Counted from the stretch's first letter, positions 10,156 to 19,313 are shown. The stretch is 64,000 nt of DNA from Jannaschia sp. Os4 (GCF_016820245.1 NZ_JAFCAR010000004.1:862051-926050), one strand, 5' to 3'. The notes: generated by a model not told the origin, from the letters alone. Numbers and translations: made by a program.

Positions 10156-12290
10156 CCGGCGGACCGCGCCCGCACGATCCGAAGCACCTCCGCCGCCGCC
10201 TCGGGGATGTTCGTGCCCGGCCCGAAGATCGCGGCCACGCCGGCGTCCTTCAGGAACCCGTAGTCCTGCGCCGGGATCACCCCGCCGCAGATGACGGCCA
10301 CGTCGCCCGCCCCCTCGGCGCGCAGCGCCTCGATCAGCTTGGGCGCGAGCGTGCGGTGCCCGGCGGCCTGCGACGAGATGCCGACGATGTGGACGTCGTT
10401 GTCGATGGCGTCGCGCGCCGCCTCCTCCGGCGTCTGGAAGAGCGGCCCCATGTCGACGTCGAACCCGATGTCGGCGAAGGCGGTGGCGATGACCTTGGCG
10501 CCGCGGTCGTGCCCGTCCTGCCCCATCTTCACCACCAGCATCCGGGGGCGCCGCCCCTCCTCCTCGGCGAAGGCCTCGACGTCGCGCTGGATCGCCTCGT
10601 AGCCGGCGTCGCCCTCGTAGGCCGAGCCGTAGACGCCGCTCAGGGTCCGCACCTCGGCGCGGTGGCGTCCGAACACGGCCTCCATGGCATCGCTGATCTC
10701 CCCCACCGTGGCCCGCGTCCGCGCCGCCTCGACCGCCAGCGCGAGCAGGTTGCCGTCGCCCCTCGCCCCTTCGGTCAGCGCGTCGAGCGCCGCCTTGCAC
10801 GCGGCCTCGTCCCGCGCGGCGCGGATGCGCTCAAGCTTGGCGACCTGCTGGCGGCGGACGTCCTCGTTGTCGACCATCAGGATGTCGATCTCGTCCTCGG
10901 TCTCGCGGCGGTACTTGTTGACGCCGACGATCACCTCCTCGCCCCGGTCGATCATGGCCTGCCGCCGGGCCGCCGATTCCTCGATCCGGAGCTTGGGCAT
11001 CCCCGAGGCCACCGCCTCGGTCATGCCGCCCATCGCCTCGACCTCCTCGATCAGCGCCCACGCCGCCTCGGCGAGGTCGTGGGTCAGCTTCTCGACGTAG
11101 TAGGAGCCGGCCAAGGGATCGACGACCTTGGTCACCCCCGTCTCGTGCTGGAGGATCAGCTGCGTGTTGCGCGCGATCCGGGCCGAGTTCTCGGTGGGCA
11201 GCGCGATGGCCTCGTCGAAGGAGTTGGTGTGCAGGCTCTGCGTCCCGCCGAGGACGGCGGCCAGCGCCTCGTAGGCGGTGCGGACGACGTTGTTGTAGGG
11301 ATCCTGCTCCTGCAGCGAGACGCCGGAGGTCTGGCAGTGGGTCCGCAGCATGGAGGACTTCTCGGACTTCGGCTCGAACTCCGACATGATGCGGTGCCAC
11401 AGCAGGCGGGCGGCGCGCAGCTTGGCGGCCTCCATGAAGAAGTTCATGCCGATGGCGAAGAAGAAGGACAGCCGCCCCGCGAAGCGGTCCACGTCCATGC
11501 CCCTCCGAAGCGCGGCGCGCACGTATTCCCGCCCGTCGGCCAAGGTGAAGGCCAGTTCCTGCACGAGGTCGGCGCCCGCCTCCTGCATGTGGTAGCCGGA
11601 GATCGAGATGGAGTTGAACTTGGGCATCTCGTCCGCCGTGTAGGCGATGATGTCCGCCACGATCCGCATCGAGGGCGCGGGCGGGTAGATGTAGGTGTTG
11701 CGGACCATGAACTCCTTGAGGATGTCGTTCTGGATCGTGCCCGAGAGCTTGGCGCGGTCCACGCCCTGCTCCTCGCCCGCGACGATGAAGGAGGCCAGCA
11801 CGGGGATCACCGCGCCGTTCATCGTCATCGAGACGGAGACCTCGCCCAAGGGGATGCCGTCGAACAGCACCTTCATGTCCTCGACCGAGTCGATGGCGAC
11901 GCCCGCCTTGCCCACGTCGCCCACCACGCGGGGGTGGTCGCTGTCGTAGCCGCGGTGGGTGGCGAGGTCGAAGGCCACCGAGACGCCCTGCTGCCCGGCG
12001 GCAAGCGCCTTGCGGTAGAAGGCGTTCGACTCCTCGGCCGTCGAGAAGCCCGCGTATTGGCGGATGGTCCACGGGCGGCCCGCGTACATCGTGGCCTTGG
12101 GGCCGCGCAGGTAGGGCGCCTCGCCGGGGACGCCGCCCAGATGGGTCACGCCGTCGAGGTCGGCCTCGGTGTAGAGCGGCTGGACCGGGATGCCCTCCAG
12201 CGTCTCCCACGTCAGGTCGTCGAGCGGGCGCCCCCGGAGCTCCGCCTCCGCCCGGGCGGTCCACGCCCCCTTCGGATCGGTGTCCTTCAT
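10152..12290 (-). CDS. scpA: Methylmalonyl-CoA mutase
   Basis: Adenosylcobalamin enzyme converting (R)-methylmalonyl-CoA to succinyl-CoA, the last step of propionyl-CoA assimilation. The 712-aa product has the N-terminal catalytic barrel ([19 protein letters not shown]) and the C-terminal B12 domain with DGHDRGAKV, in which the cobalt-ligating histidine is about residue 594. Both catalytic and B12 domains are in one chain, so it is the homodimeric or alpha type. Start choice: GGAGG is seven bases before the ATG at 12290 but abuts the alternative ATG at 12296, so 12290 is preferred. The carboxylase genes lie a few kilobases away. No methylmalonyl-CoA epimerase gene is seen. Confidence 0.95.
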   Translation of the reverse strand: MKDTDPKGAWTARAEAELRGRPLDDLTWETLEGIPVQPLYTEADLDGVTHLGGVPGEAPYLRGPKATMYAGRPWTIRQYAGFSTAEESNAFYRKALAAGQQGVSVAFDLATHRGYDSDHPRVVGDVGKAGVAIDSVEDMKVLFDGIPLGEVSVSMTMNGAVIPVLASFIVAGEEQGVDRAKLSGTIQNDILKEFMVRNTYIYPPAPSMRIVADIIAYTADEMPKFNSISISGYHMQEAGADLVQELAFTLADGREYVRAALRRGMDVDRFAGRLSFFFAIGMNFFMEAAKLRAARLLWHRIMSEFEPKSEKSSMLRTHCQTSGVSLQEQDPYNNVVRTAYEALAAVLGGTQSLHTNSFDEAIALPTENSARIARNTQLILQHETGVTKVVDPLAGSYYVEKLTHDLAEAAWALIEEVEAMGGMTEAVASGMPKLRIEESAARRQAMIDRGEEVIVGVNKYRRETEDEIDILMVDNEDVRRQQVAKLERIRAARDEAACKAALDALTEGARGDGNLLALAVEAARTRATVGEISDAMEAVFGRHRAEVRTLSGVYGSAYEGDAGYEAIQRDVEAFAEEEGRRPRMLVVKMGQDGHDRGAKVIATAFADIGFDVDMGPLFQTPEEAARDAIDNDVHIVGISSQAAGHRTLAPKLIEALRAEGAGDVAVICGGVIPAQDYGFLKDAGVAAIFGPGTNIPEAAAEVLRIVRARSAG

Positions 12291-12467
12291 CGCCATCCTC
12301 CCATCCCGCCGGGCAACGACCGAGTCGGATCGGCCCATCTCCGGGACATATAGTGTCGCTGCACCGCAGCATCCGCAACCGCCGCGCGGACCCCCGATCC
12401 ACGACCCCGCGTCGGCGCCGGGGGAGGCCTCGCAAGCGCGTCCCGCGTGTCTATATGCTGTCGTGAC

Positions 12468-12974
12468 ATGATACGCATCCCGCTCCTCCTCGCCGCCCTC
12501 GCCGCCGCCCCGGCGGCCGCCCAGACCGACCTCTCCCCCGTCGAGGCGTGGGTCGCCGACCCGACCGTCGTGCTCGACGCCGCGGACGTCTCGCTCGCGG
12601 AGTTCGAGTGGCTGGCCCGCCCCGTGGTGGTGTTCGCCAACTCGCCGCTCGATCCCGCCTTCGAGGAGCAGATGGAGGAGCTCCTGTCCCAGCAGGACCG
12701 CCTCGTGGAGCGCGACGTCGTGATCGTGACGGACACCGATCCGCGCTCCGGCTCGGACCTGCGCCAGATGCTGCGCCCGCGGGGCTTCATGATGGTGCTG
12801 ATCGGCAAGGACGGCGAGGTGGAGCTGCGCAAGCCGCTGCCGTGGACGGCGCGCGAACTGAGCCGCTCGATCGACAAGATGCCGCTCCGCCAGCGCGAGC
12901 TGCGCGAGCCGCGCGACCGCGACACGATCCGCCCGGTGGCCGGCGCGGCGGCCGATGCGGAGGCGGACGGCTAG
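12468..12974 (+). CDS. Secreted DUF4174 family protein
   Basis: 168 aa with a signal peptide ([19 protein letters not shown]). The mature part begins with [21 protein letters not shown] and contains [18 protein letters not shown] and [18 protein letters not shown], a pattern I associate with DUF4174, a thioredoxin-fold-like domain without the catalytic cysteine pair. The tail is basic/acidic and probably flexible. It is transcribed divergently from mcm. Function unknown. Confidence 0.75.
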   Translation: MIRIPLLLAALAAAPAAAQTDLSPVEAWVADPTVVLDAADVSLAEFEWLARPVVVFANSPLDPAFEEQMEELLSQQDRLVERDVVIVTDTDPRSGSDLRQMLRPRGFMMVLIGKDGEVELRKPLPWTARELSRSIDKMPLRQRELREPRDRDTIRPVAGAAADAEADG

Positions 12975-13031
12975 CGGCGGGCGGCGGGCGTCCCTATATG
13001 TAGGGCATGGAACCCGATCCCGACGTCCCGC

Positions 13032-13643
13032 TCACGCCGTTCCCGAACCCTCCGGGGACGAACGGTCCGCGTCCGGCCTACTGAACCGGGCGAGCAGCCG
13101 CTCCGCCGCGGGCGCGCCCCCGTCCGCGTAGGCCGAGATCAGCTTGAGCGTCCGCTTCCCGTAGGTGAAGGCCCGGCGCCGCAGCGCGACGTAGTCCTCG
13201 ATCATCGCGATCCGCCGCCCCTGCCCCATCGTGGCGAAGCCCGCCCCCCGCATGTCCTCGGCCAGCCCTTGGATGGAGGCCACGAGCGCGTAGAACGCGA
13301 CGATGGCGTCGATGGTCTGCCGCGGCAGCACGTCGATCTGGGGCAGCATCGCCTCGAAGACGCGGCCGTGCACCTCGCGCGGGACGAAGGGGACGAAGTC
13401 CGGCTCGGCCCGCATCCGCGCGACGATGGCGGAGGCGAAGGCGTCGGCCTCGCCCTCCTTCCAGTAGGCCGCGCAGACGTCCCTGATCTCGGCGAACAGC
13501 GCCTTGTGCGCGTCGCGGAGCCGCTCGGCCCGCATCCGCCGGGCATCCGTGCGGACGCGCCAGCCGTTCACCAGCCAGCCGAGCGCGACCACACCGCCCG
13601 CGATCAGGGCCTGCCAGAGGCGGGGGTCCAGCGCGTCGGTCAC
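13032..13643 (-). CDS. Membrane-anchored hypothetical protein
   Basis: Not recognised; 203 aa. A single N-terminal hydrophobic segment (LWQALIAGGVVALGWLVNGW, residues about 8-27) is followed by a charged, helical cytosolic part with MRAERLRDAHKALFAEIRDV. The GTG start overlaps the stop of the upstream membrane-protein gene as GTGA. That gene in turn overlaps pccA, so this is the last gene of a pccA transcript. Its stop is 57 bases from the convergent DUF4174 gene. No function can be offered. Confidence 0.8.
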   Translation of the reverse strand: MTDALDPRLWQALIAGGVVALGWLVNGWRVRTDARRMRAERLRDAHKALFAEIRDVCAAYWKEGEADAFASAIVARMRAEPDFVPFVPREVHGRVFEAMLPQIDVLPRQTIDAIVAFYALVASIQGLAEDMRGAGFATMGQGRRIAMIEDYVALRRRAFTYGKRTLKLISAYADGGAPAAERLLARFSRPDADRSSPEGSGTA

Positions 13644-14008
13644 CGGGCCGCGCGCAGCGGCAGGCGCGTCGAGATGGCGAGGGCGAGCGCCCCGCCTAAC
13701 GCGATCGCCGCGGGAACGTCGATCCGCAGGAGGAACGCGGCGGCGATGGCCCCAAACCACGCGGCCATCACCACGAGCGTCCCCCAGAGCCAGAATCGCC
13801 CCCGCAGGACGCGCCCCGTCGCCAGCGTCCAGACGACCGCGAAGGCGGCCAGCGCCCCCATCGGAACGGCGACGACCTGCATCACGAAGCTCCCGGCGGT
13901 GGGGCGGGTCAGCATCGTCTGCCCCGTGAGGACGAAGGCCGCCCATGCCGCGACGAGACCCAAGGCGGCTGCGGCGAGCCACGCGCCCCATGCCCGGATG
14001 GGCGTCAC
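13640..14008 (-). CDS. Small four-helix membrane protein after pccA
   Basis: Not recognised; 122 aa, almost entirely hydrophobic with four membrane segments near residues 7-28, 38-62, 70-92 and 97-114. Translation starts with GTG inside the pccA stop (GTGA) and its own stop overlaps the next start the same way, giving a chain of three coupled genes. Such a chain suggests co-expression with propionyl-CoA carboxylase but not a specific role. Confidence 0.75.
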   Translation of the reverse strand: MTPIRAWGAWLAAAALGLVAAWAAFVLTGQTMLTRPTAGSFVMQVVAVPMGALAAFAVVWTLATGRVLRGRFWLWGTLVVMAAWFGAIAAAFLLRIDVPAAIALGGALALAISTRLPLRAAR

Positions 14009-16053
14009 TCGAACTCCATGATGACGTCGTCCACCGCGAGGCTGTCGCCCGCGCCGGCGCGGACCTTCGACACGGTGCCCTTCCGCTCGGCGCGCAGGAC
14101 GTTCTCCATCTTCATCGCCTCGACCACGGCGAGGGCCTGCCCCTCCTCCACGGCCTGCCCCTCGGCGACGTCGATGCGGACCACGAGGCCCGGCATCGGG
14201 CAGAGCAGCAGCTTGGAGGTGTCCGCCGCCTCCTTGACCGGCATCAGCGCGAACAGCTCGGCCTGCCGCGGGGACCGGACGGTGACGGCGAGGTCGGCGC
14301 CCGCGTGGCGGATGCGGAAGCCGGAGGTGATCTTGTCGACCTTGAGCGCGAGCGGCGTGCCGTCGGCGGTCATGTCGGCCAAGCTGTCGCCGGGGGTCCA
14401 CGCGCCCTCGACGCGGACGGCGCGGTCGCCGACCTGCACCGTCGCGCCCTGCCGGTCGGCCTCGATGCGGCAGCGGTGCCGCAGCTCGCAGGCCTCCGCC
14501 CCCTGCCAGCAGAGCGTCACCACCCAGTCGTCGCCCACCACGCGCTCGTGGTTGTCCATGCGCCCCGACACGCGGGTGCGCCGGATCTCGGCCACGCGGT
14601 GCATGGCGGCGGCGCAGGCCGCGATCTCCTCCAGACGGGCGTCGGGCAGGTCCACGCCCGCGAAGCCGTCCGGGTACTCCTCGGCGATGAAGGCGGTGGT
14701 CATGTCGCCCGCGCGGAACTTCGGGTGCGCCATGACGGCCGACAGGAAGGGCAGGTTGTGGCCGATCCCCTCGACCTCGAACCGGTCGAGCGCGTCGGCC
14801 ATCGCGTCGATGGCGGCCGTGCGGTCGGGCGCCCACGTGCAGAGCTTGGCGATCATGGGGTCGTAGAACATGCTGATCTCGCCCCCCTCGTAGACGCCGG
14901 TGTCGTTGCGCACGACCACGTCGCCCGCGTAGCCCGGCGCGGTGCCGGGGGCGTAGGCGGCGGTCTCCTCCGGCGGGCGGTAGCGGGTCAGCCGCCCGAT
15001 GGAGGGCAGGAAGTTGCGGTAGGGATCCTCGGCGTAGAGGCGGGACTCGATGGCCCAGCCGCCCAAGGTCACGTCGCCTTGGGTCATCGACAGCGGCTCG
15101 CCCGCCGCCACGCGGATCATCTGCTCCACGAGGTCGACGCCGGTGATCAGCTCCGTCACCGGATGCTCGACCTGCAGCCGCGTGTTCATCTCGAGGAAGT
15201 AGAAGTTGCGGTCGCCGTCCACGATGAACTCGACCGTGCCCGCGCTGGCGTAGCCCACGGCCTTGGCGAGGGCCACGGACTGCTCGCCCATGGCCTTGCG
15301 GGTGGCCTCGTCGAGGAAGGGGCTGGGCGCCTCCTCCACGACCTTCTGGTTGCGGCGCTGGATCGAGCATTCGCGCTCGCCCAAGTAGATGCCGTTCCCG
15401 TGCTGGTCGCAGAGCACCTGTATCTCGATGTGGCGCGGCTGGGTGACGAACTTCTCGATGAACATGCGGTCGTCGCCGAAGCTGGCCTTCGCCTCGTTCT
15501 TGGAGGCTTGGAACCCCTCGCGGGCGTCGTCGTCGTCCCACGCGATCCGCATCCCCTTGCCGCCGCCCCCGGCGGAGGCCTTGAGCATCACGGGATAGCC
15601 GATCTCGCGGGAGATGCGGACGGCCTCGTCGGCGTCCTCGATCAGGCCCATGTGGCCGGGGACGGTGGAGACGCCCGCCTCCTGCGCGATCTTCTTGGAG
15701 GTGATCTTGTCGCCCATCGCCTCGATGGCGCCCTTGGGCGGGCCGATGAACGCGACGCCCGCCCTCTCCAAGGCCTCGGCGAAGAGCGGGTTCTCCGACA
15801 GGAAGCCGTAGCCGGGATGGACGGCCTGCGCCCCGCTCTCGCGGATGGCGTCCATGATCCGGTCGATGACGATGTAGGACTCGGCGGCGGGGGGCGGGCC
15901 GATGTGGATCGCCTCGTCGGCCATGCGGACGTGCAGCGCGTTCGCGTCCGCGTCGGAGTAGACGGCGACCGTTCGGATGCCCATGCGCCGCGCGGTCTTG
16001 ATGACGCGGCAGGCGATCTCGCCCCGGTTGGCGATCAGGATCTTGTCGAACAT
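14005..16053 (-). CDS. pccA: Propionyl-CoA carboxylase alpha (biotin) subunit
   Basis: Carries out the ATP-dependent carboxylation of biotin for conversion of propionyl-CoA to (S)-methylmalonyl-CoA. The 682-aa product has the biotin carboxylase N-domain (MFDKILIANRGEIACRVIK), an ATP-grasp domain (KASAGGGGKGMR, FLEMNTRLQVEHPVTE), a linker/BT domain, and a C-terminal biotinyl domain with EAMKMEN, where Lys648 is the biotin site. The ATG at 16053 has GGGAGGG a few bases upstream. The beta subunit is about 3.3 kb upstream on the same strand, separated by small genes. Confidence 0.95.
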   Translation of the reverse strand: MFDKILIANRGEIACRVIKTARRMGIRTVAVYSDADANALHVRMADEAIHIGPPPAAESYIVIDRIMDAIRESGAQAVHPGYGFLSENPLFAEALERAGVAFIGPPKGAIEAMGDKITSKKIAQEAGVSTVPGHMGLIEDADEAVRISREIGYPVMLKASAGGGGKGMRIAWDDDDAREGFQASKNEAKASFGDDRMFIEKFVTQPRHIEIQVLCDQHGNGIYLGERECSIQRRNQKVVEEAPSPFLDEATRKAMGEQSVALAKAVGYASAGTVEFIVDGDRNFYFLEMNTRLQVEHPVTELITGVDLVEQMIRVAAGEPLSMTQGDVTLGGWAIESRLYAEDPYRNFLPSIGRLTRYRPPEETAAYAPGTAPGYAGDVVVRNDTGVYEGGEISMFYDPMIAKLCTWAPDRTAAIDAMADALDRFEVEGIGHNLPFLSAVMAHPKFRAGDMTTAFIAEEYPDGFAGVDLPDARLEEIAACAAAMHRVAEIRRTRVSGRMDNHERVVGDDWVVTLCWQGAEACELRHRCRIEADRQGATVQVGDRAVRVEGAWTPGDSLADMTADGTPLALKVDKITSGFRIRHAGADLAVTVRSPRQAELFALMPVKEAADTSKLLLCPMPGLVVRIDVAEGQAVEEGQALAVVEAMKMENVLRAERKGTVSKVRAGAGDSLAVDDVIMEFE

Positions 16054-16148
16054 GGTCCCTCCCCAAGGTCCCGTCGGGACTTCCCCCCTCCCCTGCACGG
16101 GGCGGGGCGGGCGCGCAAGATTGCGTCGCGGGTGATGGCGCGAACGAA

Positions 16149-16176
16149 AGGGGCCGCCCGTCGCCGGGCGGCCCCT
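16149..16176 (-). terminator. Hairpin after small lipoprotein gene
   Basis: A perfect 12-bp stem (AGGGGCCGCCCG at 16149-16160 with 16165-16176, four-base loop) lies 19 bases after the stop of the 62-aa lipoprotein gene on the minus strand, followed by CTTTCGTTCG. It would end that transcript before the pccA leader. Confidence 0.7.
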
Positions 16177-16194
16177 CGCATCCCGCTGCGGGGA

Positions 16195-16383
16195 TCAGAT
16201 GTCGTTGGAGATGACGCCGGCGGTGCCACCGACCACGGCGCCCGCGACGCAGTTGCCGTCGCGGATGATCTCGCCGGCGGCGCAGCCGAGGCCCGCGCCG
16301 ATGATGCCCCGCTCGAGGTCGCCGGAGGTGTTGCAGGCGGCGAGGAAGGCGGTGGCCAGGATGGCGGGGACGATCTTCTTCAT
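16195..16383 (-). CDS. Small glycine-zipper lipoprotein
   Basis: 62 aa. MKKIVPAILATAFLAAC gives a lipoprotein signal peptide with the lipidated Cys at 17. The rest is glycine-rich and zipper-like (GIIGAGLGCAAGE, GAVVGGTAGVISND). Similar small proteins are common and of unknown function. Another protein of the same layout is encoded at 51824-52078. The ATG at 16383 has an AAAGAGAGA purine stretch upstream. Confidence 0.75.
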   Translation of the reverse strand: MKKIVPAILATAFLAACNTSGDLERGIIGAGLGCAAGEIIRDGNCVAGAVVGGTAGVISNDI

Positions 16384-16713
16384 GGTGGTCTCTCTTTGTG
16401 GGTGCTCGATGGACGAATCAGTGCCTGATCGTCCCGACCGGTCCTAGTGCGAAACGGGCCGATATCGAATGACGGTGGAAAAATGCCGGACGGTGAGCAC
16501 ACTCACCGCCCGGCAGGGGAAGGGGTACGGTTCCAGTCGTATCAGGCGGTCCAGAGGGGATCGGGACCACCCGATGGGGCGAGCATGGGCCGGTCGCGCC
16601 TCCCGCCAAAGGCGATTCGTTGACCTAGGGGCAGGTCGGCGGTTGCATGCCGAAACCGCGCGGGCGCGGGCGGGGGCGCGCCGACCGCGTGACGGGGACG
16701 GCACGACCGTGGC
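16384..16713. other. Intergenic stretch without a recognisable gene
   Basis: 330 bases with no convincing reading frame; overlapping open frames on both strands lack start signals and family features. It holds a strong minus-strand intrinsic terminator (16485-16514) about 200 bases beyond the stop of the gene at 16714-17085. A near-palindrome GATCAGGCACTGAT lies around 16420, upstream of the small lipoprotein gene. A small RNA ending at the terminator is possible. Confidence 0.5.
16478..16514 (-). terminator. Intrinsic terminator with T-run, minus strand
   Basis: Reading the minus strand, GCCGGGCGGTGAG (16514-16502), a four-base loop, and CTCACCGTCCGGC (16497-16485) form a 13-bp stem with one mismatch, followed at once by ATTTTTCC. 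This is the clearest T-tailed terminator in the window. It is about 200 bases past the nearest upstream stop codon. Confidence 0.8.
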
Positions 16714-17085
16714 CTATCCGCCATCCCCTTCGAACGCCTCGGGAAAGCTGGCGCGCGCGCGCGGCTCGTCGATGCGGAGCATCGCCTCGTAGTCGGCGGG
16801 GTCGAAGGGGTCGTCCGCCGGCACGACCTCGCGCCCGAGGAGCCACGACAGGCGGCCCGCGTCGAGGTTGCCGCGCTCGAACGGCTCTGCGCCGAACGCC
16901 TCCCACAGGGCGGCGAGGAAGGCCGAGTCGGCCATGCGGTCGAGCGGGCGGCGGTCGCGGTAGCGCTCCCGCGCGACGAGCGGCGTGGCGCCCTTGGGGT
17001 TGGCGCGGCGGAGCGTGAACTGGAAGTCGGTGCCCGGCATCCGGCCGGGGAAGCCGCGGTGCTTGGTCATGTACGGCAAGGCCAT
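16714..17085 (-). CDS. Conserved-looking hypothetical protein
   Basis: Not recognised; 123 aa, soluble, no signal peptide. The N-terminus is basic (MTKHRGFPGRMPGTDFQFTLRR region) and the C-terminal half acidic (ADDPFDPADYEAMLRIDEPR). The ATG at 17085 has AGAGG upstream; an internal ATG at 17070 is possible. It lies among small genes between pccA and pccB. Confidence 0.65.
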   Translation of the reverse strand: MALPYMTKHRGFPGRMPGTDFQFTLRRANPKGATPLVARERYRDRRPLDRMADSAFLAALWEAFGAEPFERGNLDAGRLSWLLGREVVPADDPFDPADYEAMLRIDEPRARASFPEAFEGDGG

Positions 17086-17152
17086 GCGGCGACCTCTGGC
17101 AGCGGCGACGGGATGCGCGGGGCGGACGCGGACGCCCGCCCCGACGCGAGGG

Positions 17153-17293
17153 TCAGTACTTGGTCTGGACCGGCTCCACCACCACGGGGGCGGGCTCGAC
17201 GATCACGATCTCCTCGGGCTGGGACCGCAGGAAGCAGCCCGACAGGGCGGCGGCGGCACCGGCGAGGACGACCAGCTTGGCGATCTTGGACAT
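17153..17293 (-). CDS. Tiny lipoprotein, 46 aa
   Basis: MSKIAKLVVLAGAAAALSGC gives a lipobox with the lipidated Cys at residue 20. The remainder is only 26 residues and ends in valine/proline repeats (EEIVIVEPAPVVVEPVQTKY). AGGAGA sits seven bases before the ATG, which supports a real gene. The EEIVIVEP segment matches EEIVIIDPIE in the 38-aa lipoprotein encoded at 17529-17645, so the two are likely paralogues. Role unknown; an envelope-stress or structural lipoprotein is conceivable. Confidence 0.7.
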   Translation of the reverse strand: MSKIAKLVVLAGAAAALSGCFLRSQPEEIVIVEPAPVVVEPVQTKY

Positions 17294-17528
17294 CTCGGGT
17301 CTCCTGGTGGGGCCGGGCGTCCGTGAATCCTGGGGGCGCCCGACATGCGAAGCCCCCCGAGCGGGGGGCCTGGGATCGCCATATCAAGGGCTGCGGGGGG
17401 TCGGTGCGACTGCCCCGGAAACGCCGCAATCGCCGGAGGGGGCGTGGGGCACGGCACACGCCGCGCCCCACGCCCGCCACATTGTCGCCCGCCCGGAAAC
17501 ATGCCGTTCCCGGCGCGGGCGGGACCGA
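17294..17528. other. Spacer with two GC hairpins
   Basis: Between the two tiny lipoprotein genes are a perfect 11-bp stem (17440-17450 with 17465-17475, 14-base loop) and a 7-bp G/C stem (17352-17358 with 17363-17369). The first lies 54 bases after the 38-aa lipoprotein stop and probably terminates it. No coding frame is convincing here. Confidence 0.5.
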
Positions 17529-17645
17529 TCAGGACTTGGGCAGCTCGATCGGGTCGATGATGACGATCTCCTCTTCCTGCTGGGCGCAGGCGGCGAGCGT
17601 GGCGACGAAGCCGAGGATCAGGACGGACTTGATGGCGGTGCGCAT
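17529..17645 (-). CDS. Tiny lipoprotein, 38 aa
   Basis: MRTAIKSVLILGFVATLAAC gives a lipobox with Cys at residue 20, leaving a mature peptide of 19 residues (CAQQEEEIVIIDPIELPKS). GGGAGA lies seven bases before the ATG. It is one of the smallest plausible lipoproteins in the window and resembles the neighbour at 17153-17293. Its stop is followed by a hairpin at 17440-17475. Confidence 0.65.
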   Translation of the reverse strand: MRTAIKSVLILGFVATLAACAQQEEEIVIIDPIELPKS

Positions 17646-17739
17646 TGTGCGGTCTCCCGTAGTGGACGGACGGCCCGATGCCGCCCGATGCACAACCAAT
17701 GCGCGATGCGGGCCACGTGTTCCATCCCCCCTCCCCCCC

Positions 17740-18126
17740 CTAGTACTCCTGCGGGGCGCAGGCCCCGGCGTCGATCCCGTAGAGGCCGAAGAACTGCGTC
17801 GCCTCGGAATCGGTCGTCCCGCGCGGGACGGGGCGGTCCATGAGCGTGACCACGACGCTGTCCGCGCGGGCGTAGGGGGTGGCGGCGAGGGGCACCGCGT
17901 GGGCGTCGCAGAGCCAGTCGAGGTCGTCCAGCGCGGCCTCCTGCCCGTAGCCCTCCGCGATGCCGGGCGCGAGGAACCGCAGGACCATCTGGCTCTCGGA
18001 CCCGACCCGCTCGAACAGCACCTGCCAGAGCGCCATGGCCTGCCCCGAGGGCGCGCCCTGCGCGGCGGCGGCGGCGGGCGCGAGCGCGGCGGCGAGGGCG
18101 AGCACGGGCGCGAGGGTGCGGGTCAT
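17740..18126 (-). CDS. Secreted DUF6497 family protein
   Basis: 128 aa with a signal peptide (MTRTLAPVLALAAALAPAAAAAQ). The mature part has GQAMALWQVLFERVGSESQMVLRFLAP and two cysteines (WLCDAHAVPL and DAGACAPQEY) that may pair. I associate this layout with the DUF6497 family of Rhodobacterales. The ATG at 18126 has GGAGG five bases upstream. Function unknown. Confidence 0.75.
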   Translation of the reverse strand: MTRTLAPVLALAAALAPAAAAAQGAPSGQAMALWQVLFERVGSESQMVLRFLAPGIAEGYGQEAALDDLDWLCDAHAVPLAATPYARADSVVVTLMDRPVPRGTTDSEATQFFGLYGIDAGACAPQEY

Positions 18127-18193
18127 GGGACCTCCGGGTGCGGGTCGCGCGGACGGTCGCGCGGCGCGGCGGAGGCGTCAAGCGACGCCGGGC

Positions 18194-18367
18194 TCAGCGG
18201 CCCATGAGGCGCTTGAGCTGCTCGCGGGTCACGCCGGAGCGGCCCACGATCCCGGCGGCGCGGGCGCCGTCGTACTCGTCCCAGTGATAGGGCGCGGGGG
18301 CGTTGCCCCGCAGGGCGACGGGGGCGTCGATGGCGGGGGCGGCGGGGGTCTGGACCGGGGGCTTCAT
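18194..18367 (-). CDS. Small hypothetical protein
   Basis: 57 aa from the ATG at 18367 (a TTG nine bases upstream is also in frame). No signal peptide or membrane segment. The N-terminus is proline/alanine-rich and the C-terminus is helical and basic (GVTREQLKRLMGR). No good ribosome binding site is visible, so it may be poorly or coupled-translated after the upstream gene, whose stop is 43 bases away. Confidence 0.5.
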   Translation of the reverse strand: MKPPVQTPAAPAIDAPVALRGNAPAPYHWDEYDGARAAGIVGRSGVTREQLKRLMGR

Positions 18368-18410
18368 GCCGGCCAAACCCGTCGGCCCCCGCGCGGTTCC
18401 GATCCCCCCC

Positions 18411-19313
18411 TCACTCCTCGGGGAACGGCCCGTAGTCGGAGATCGTGCCGATGGGGCGGCAGGCGTCCTCGACCGGGCCGCCCGCGGTCAGCACATGGTC
18501 CCGCCCGCCCCGGCTGACGATCAGCACGCCGGACCGGAAGGACCAGCGCACGAGGTCCGGCGCGTGGTCGCGCTCCGTGCGCAACGCCCGGCAGACGGCC
18601 CCCGCCTCCGGCGCGGAGACGGGGCCGCCGCCGCCCAGCCCGACCCGCACGGCCCGCCCCGGCCCGTAGCGCCAGACCGCCATGGAGATCACCGGCAGGT
18701 GCGCGAGATCGGGCGAGAGCACCAGCGGGACCGGCGCGGGCGGGGCGGGGACGCGCACGCAGCCGTCGCGCCGGACCGTCACCGGGATCGGCGGGCTGGA
18801 GGTCTCGGGCCCGACCCGCGCGTCGACCCGGAAGACGGGCGGGCCGCCGCGCGCGGCGCGCTGCGCGACCGTCGCGGCGCAGACGGCCTCGGCGCGGCGG
18901 CGCAGGTCGGCCTCGGTCCAGCGGCTCGCGCCGAAGGCCCGCGCCTCCACCCGCGTGCGGCGGTGCCCGTCAACCAAGCTGTCCGTCCGGGCGAGCGTCG
19001 CCGGCAGCCTCGTCACGGCGGCGGGGTCGTAGGCGGGCGCGGGCGGTCCCGGCGCGGGGCGCGGCGGCTGCGGGCGAAGGGTCGGCGCCGTGCCCACGGA
19101 GGCGGGCGGCGGGGGCGGGTCGGCGGCGGGGTCGGCGGCGGGGTCGGCCCGCTCAGCCGAGGGCGTGGGCGGGCGTGCGGCCTCGGGGCGTGCGGTCGTC
19201 CACGCCTCCAGCGCGGGCCCGAGATCCGCCGCGAGGTCGTCGCGCACGAACCACGCCACCACGGCGAGGATAAGGATCCCGCCGGAGACCGAGATGAGGA
19301 GGACGTCGCGCAT
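18411..19313 (-). CDS. Membrane-anchored protein with proline-rich linker
   Basis: Not recognised; 300 aa. An N-terminal anchor (LLISVSGGILILAVVAWFV, residues 5-23) is followed by a long proline/alanine-rich linker (about 40-95) and a periplasmic domain with repeated cysteines (AVCAATV, RRDGCVRVP, GAVCRALR, VEDACRPIG). The ATG at 19313 has GAGGAGG upstream. The gene follows pccB by 83 bases on the same strand. The four well-spaced cysteines suggest two disulfides in the periplasm. Confidence 0.75.
   Translation of the reverse strand: MRDVLLISVSGGILILAVVAWFVRDDLAADLGPALEAWTTARPEAARPPTPSAERADPAADPAADPPPPPASVGTAPTLRPQPPRPAPGPPAPAYDPAAVTRLPATLARTDSLVDGHRRTRVEARAFGASRWTEADLRRRAEAVCAATVAQRAARGGPPVFRVDARVGPETSSPPIPVTVRRDGCVRVPAPPAPVPLVLSPDLAHLPVISMAVWRYGPGRAVRVGLGGGGPVSAPEAGAVCRALRTERDHAPDLVRWSFRSGVLIVSRGGRDHVLTAGGPVEDACRPIGTISDYGPFPEE

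Noticed and set aside
12297..12467. Cobalamin riboswitch upstream of mcm
   Set aside because: The 170-base gap shows no B12-box-like conserved core, and the structure is too short.
16485..16713. Signal recognition particle RNA or tmRNA in the empty stretch before the terminator
   Set aside because: The conserved SRP loop and tmRNA tRNA-like ends are absent.
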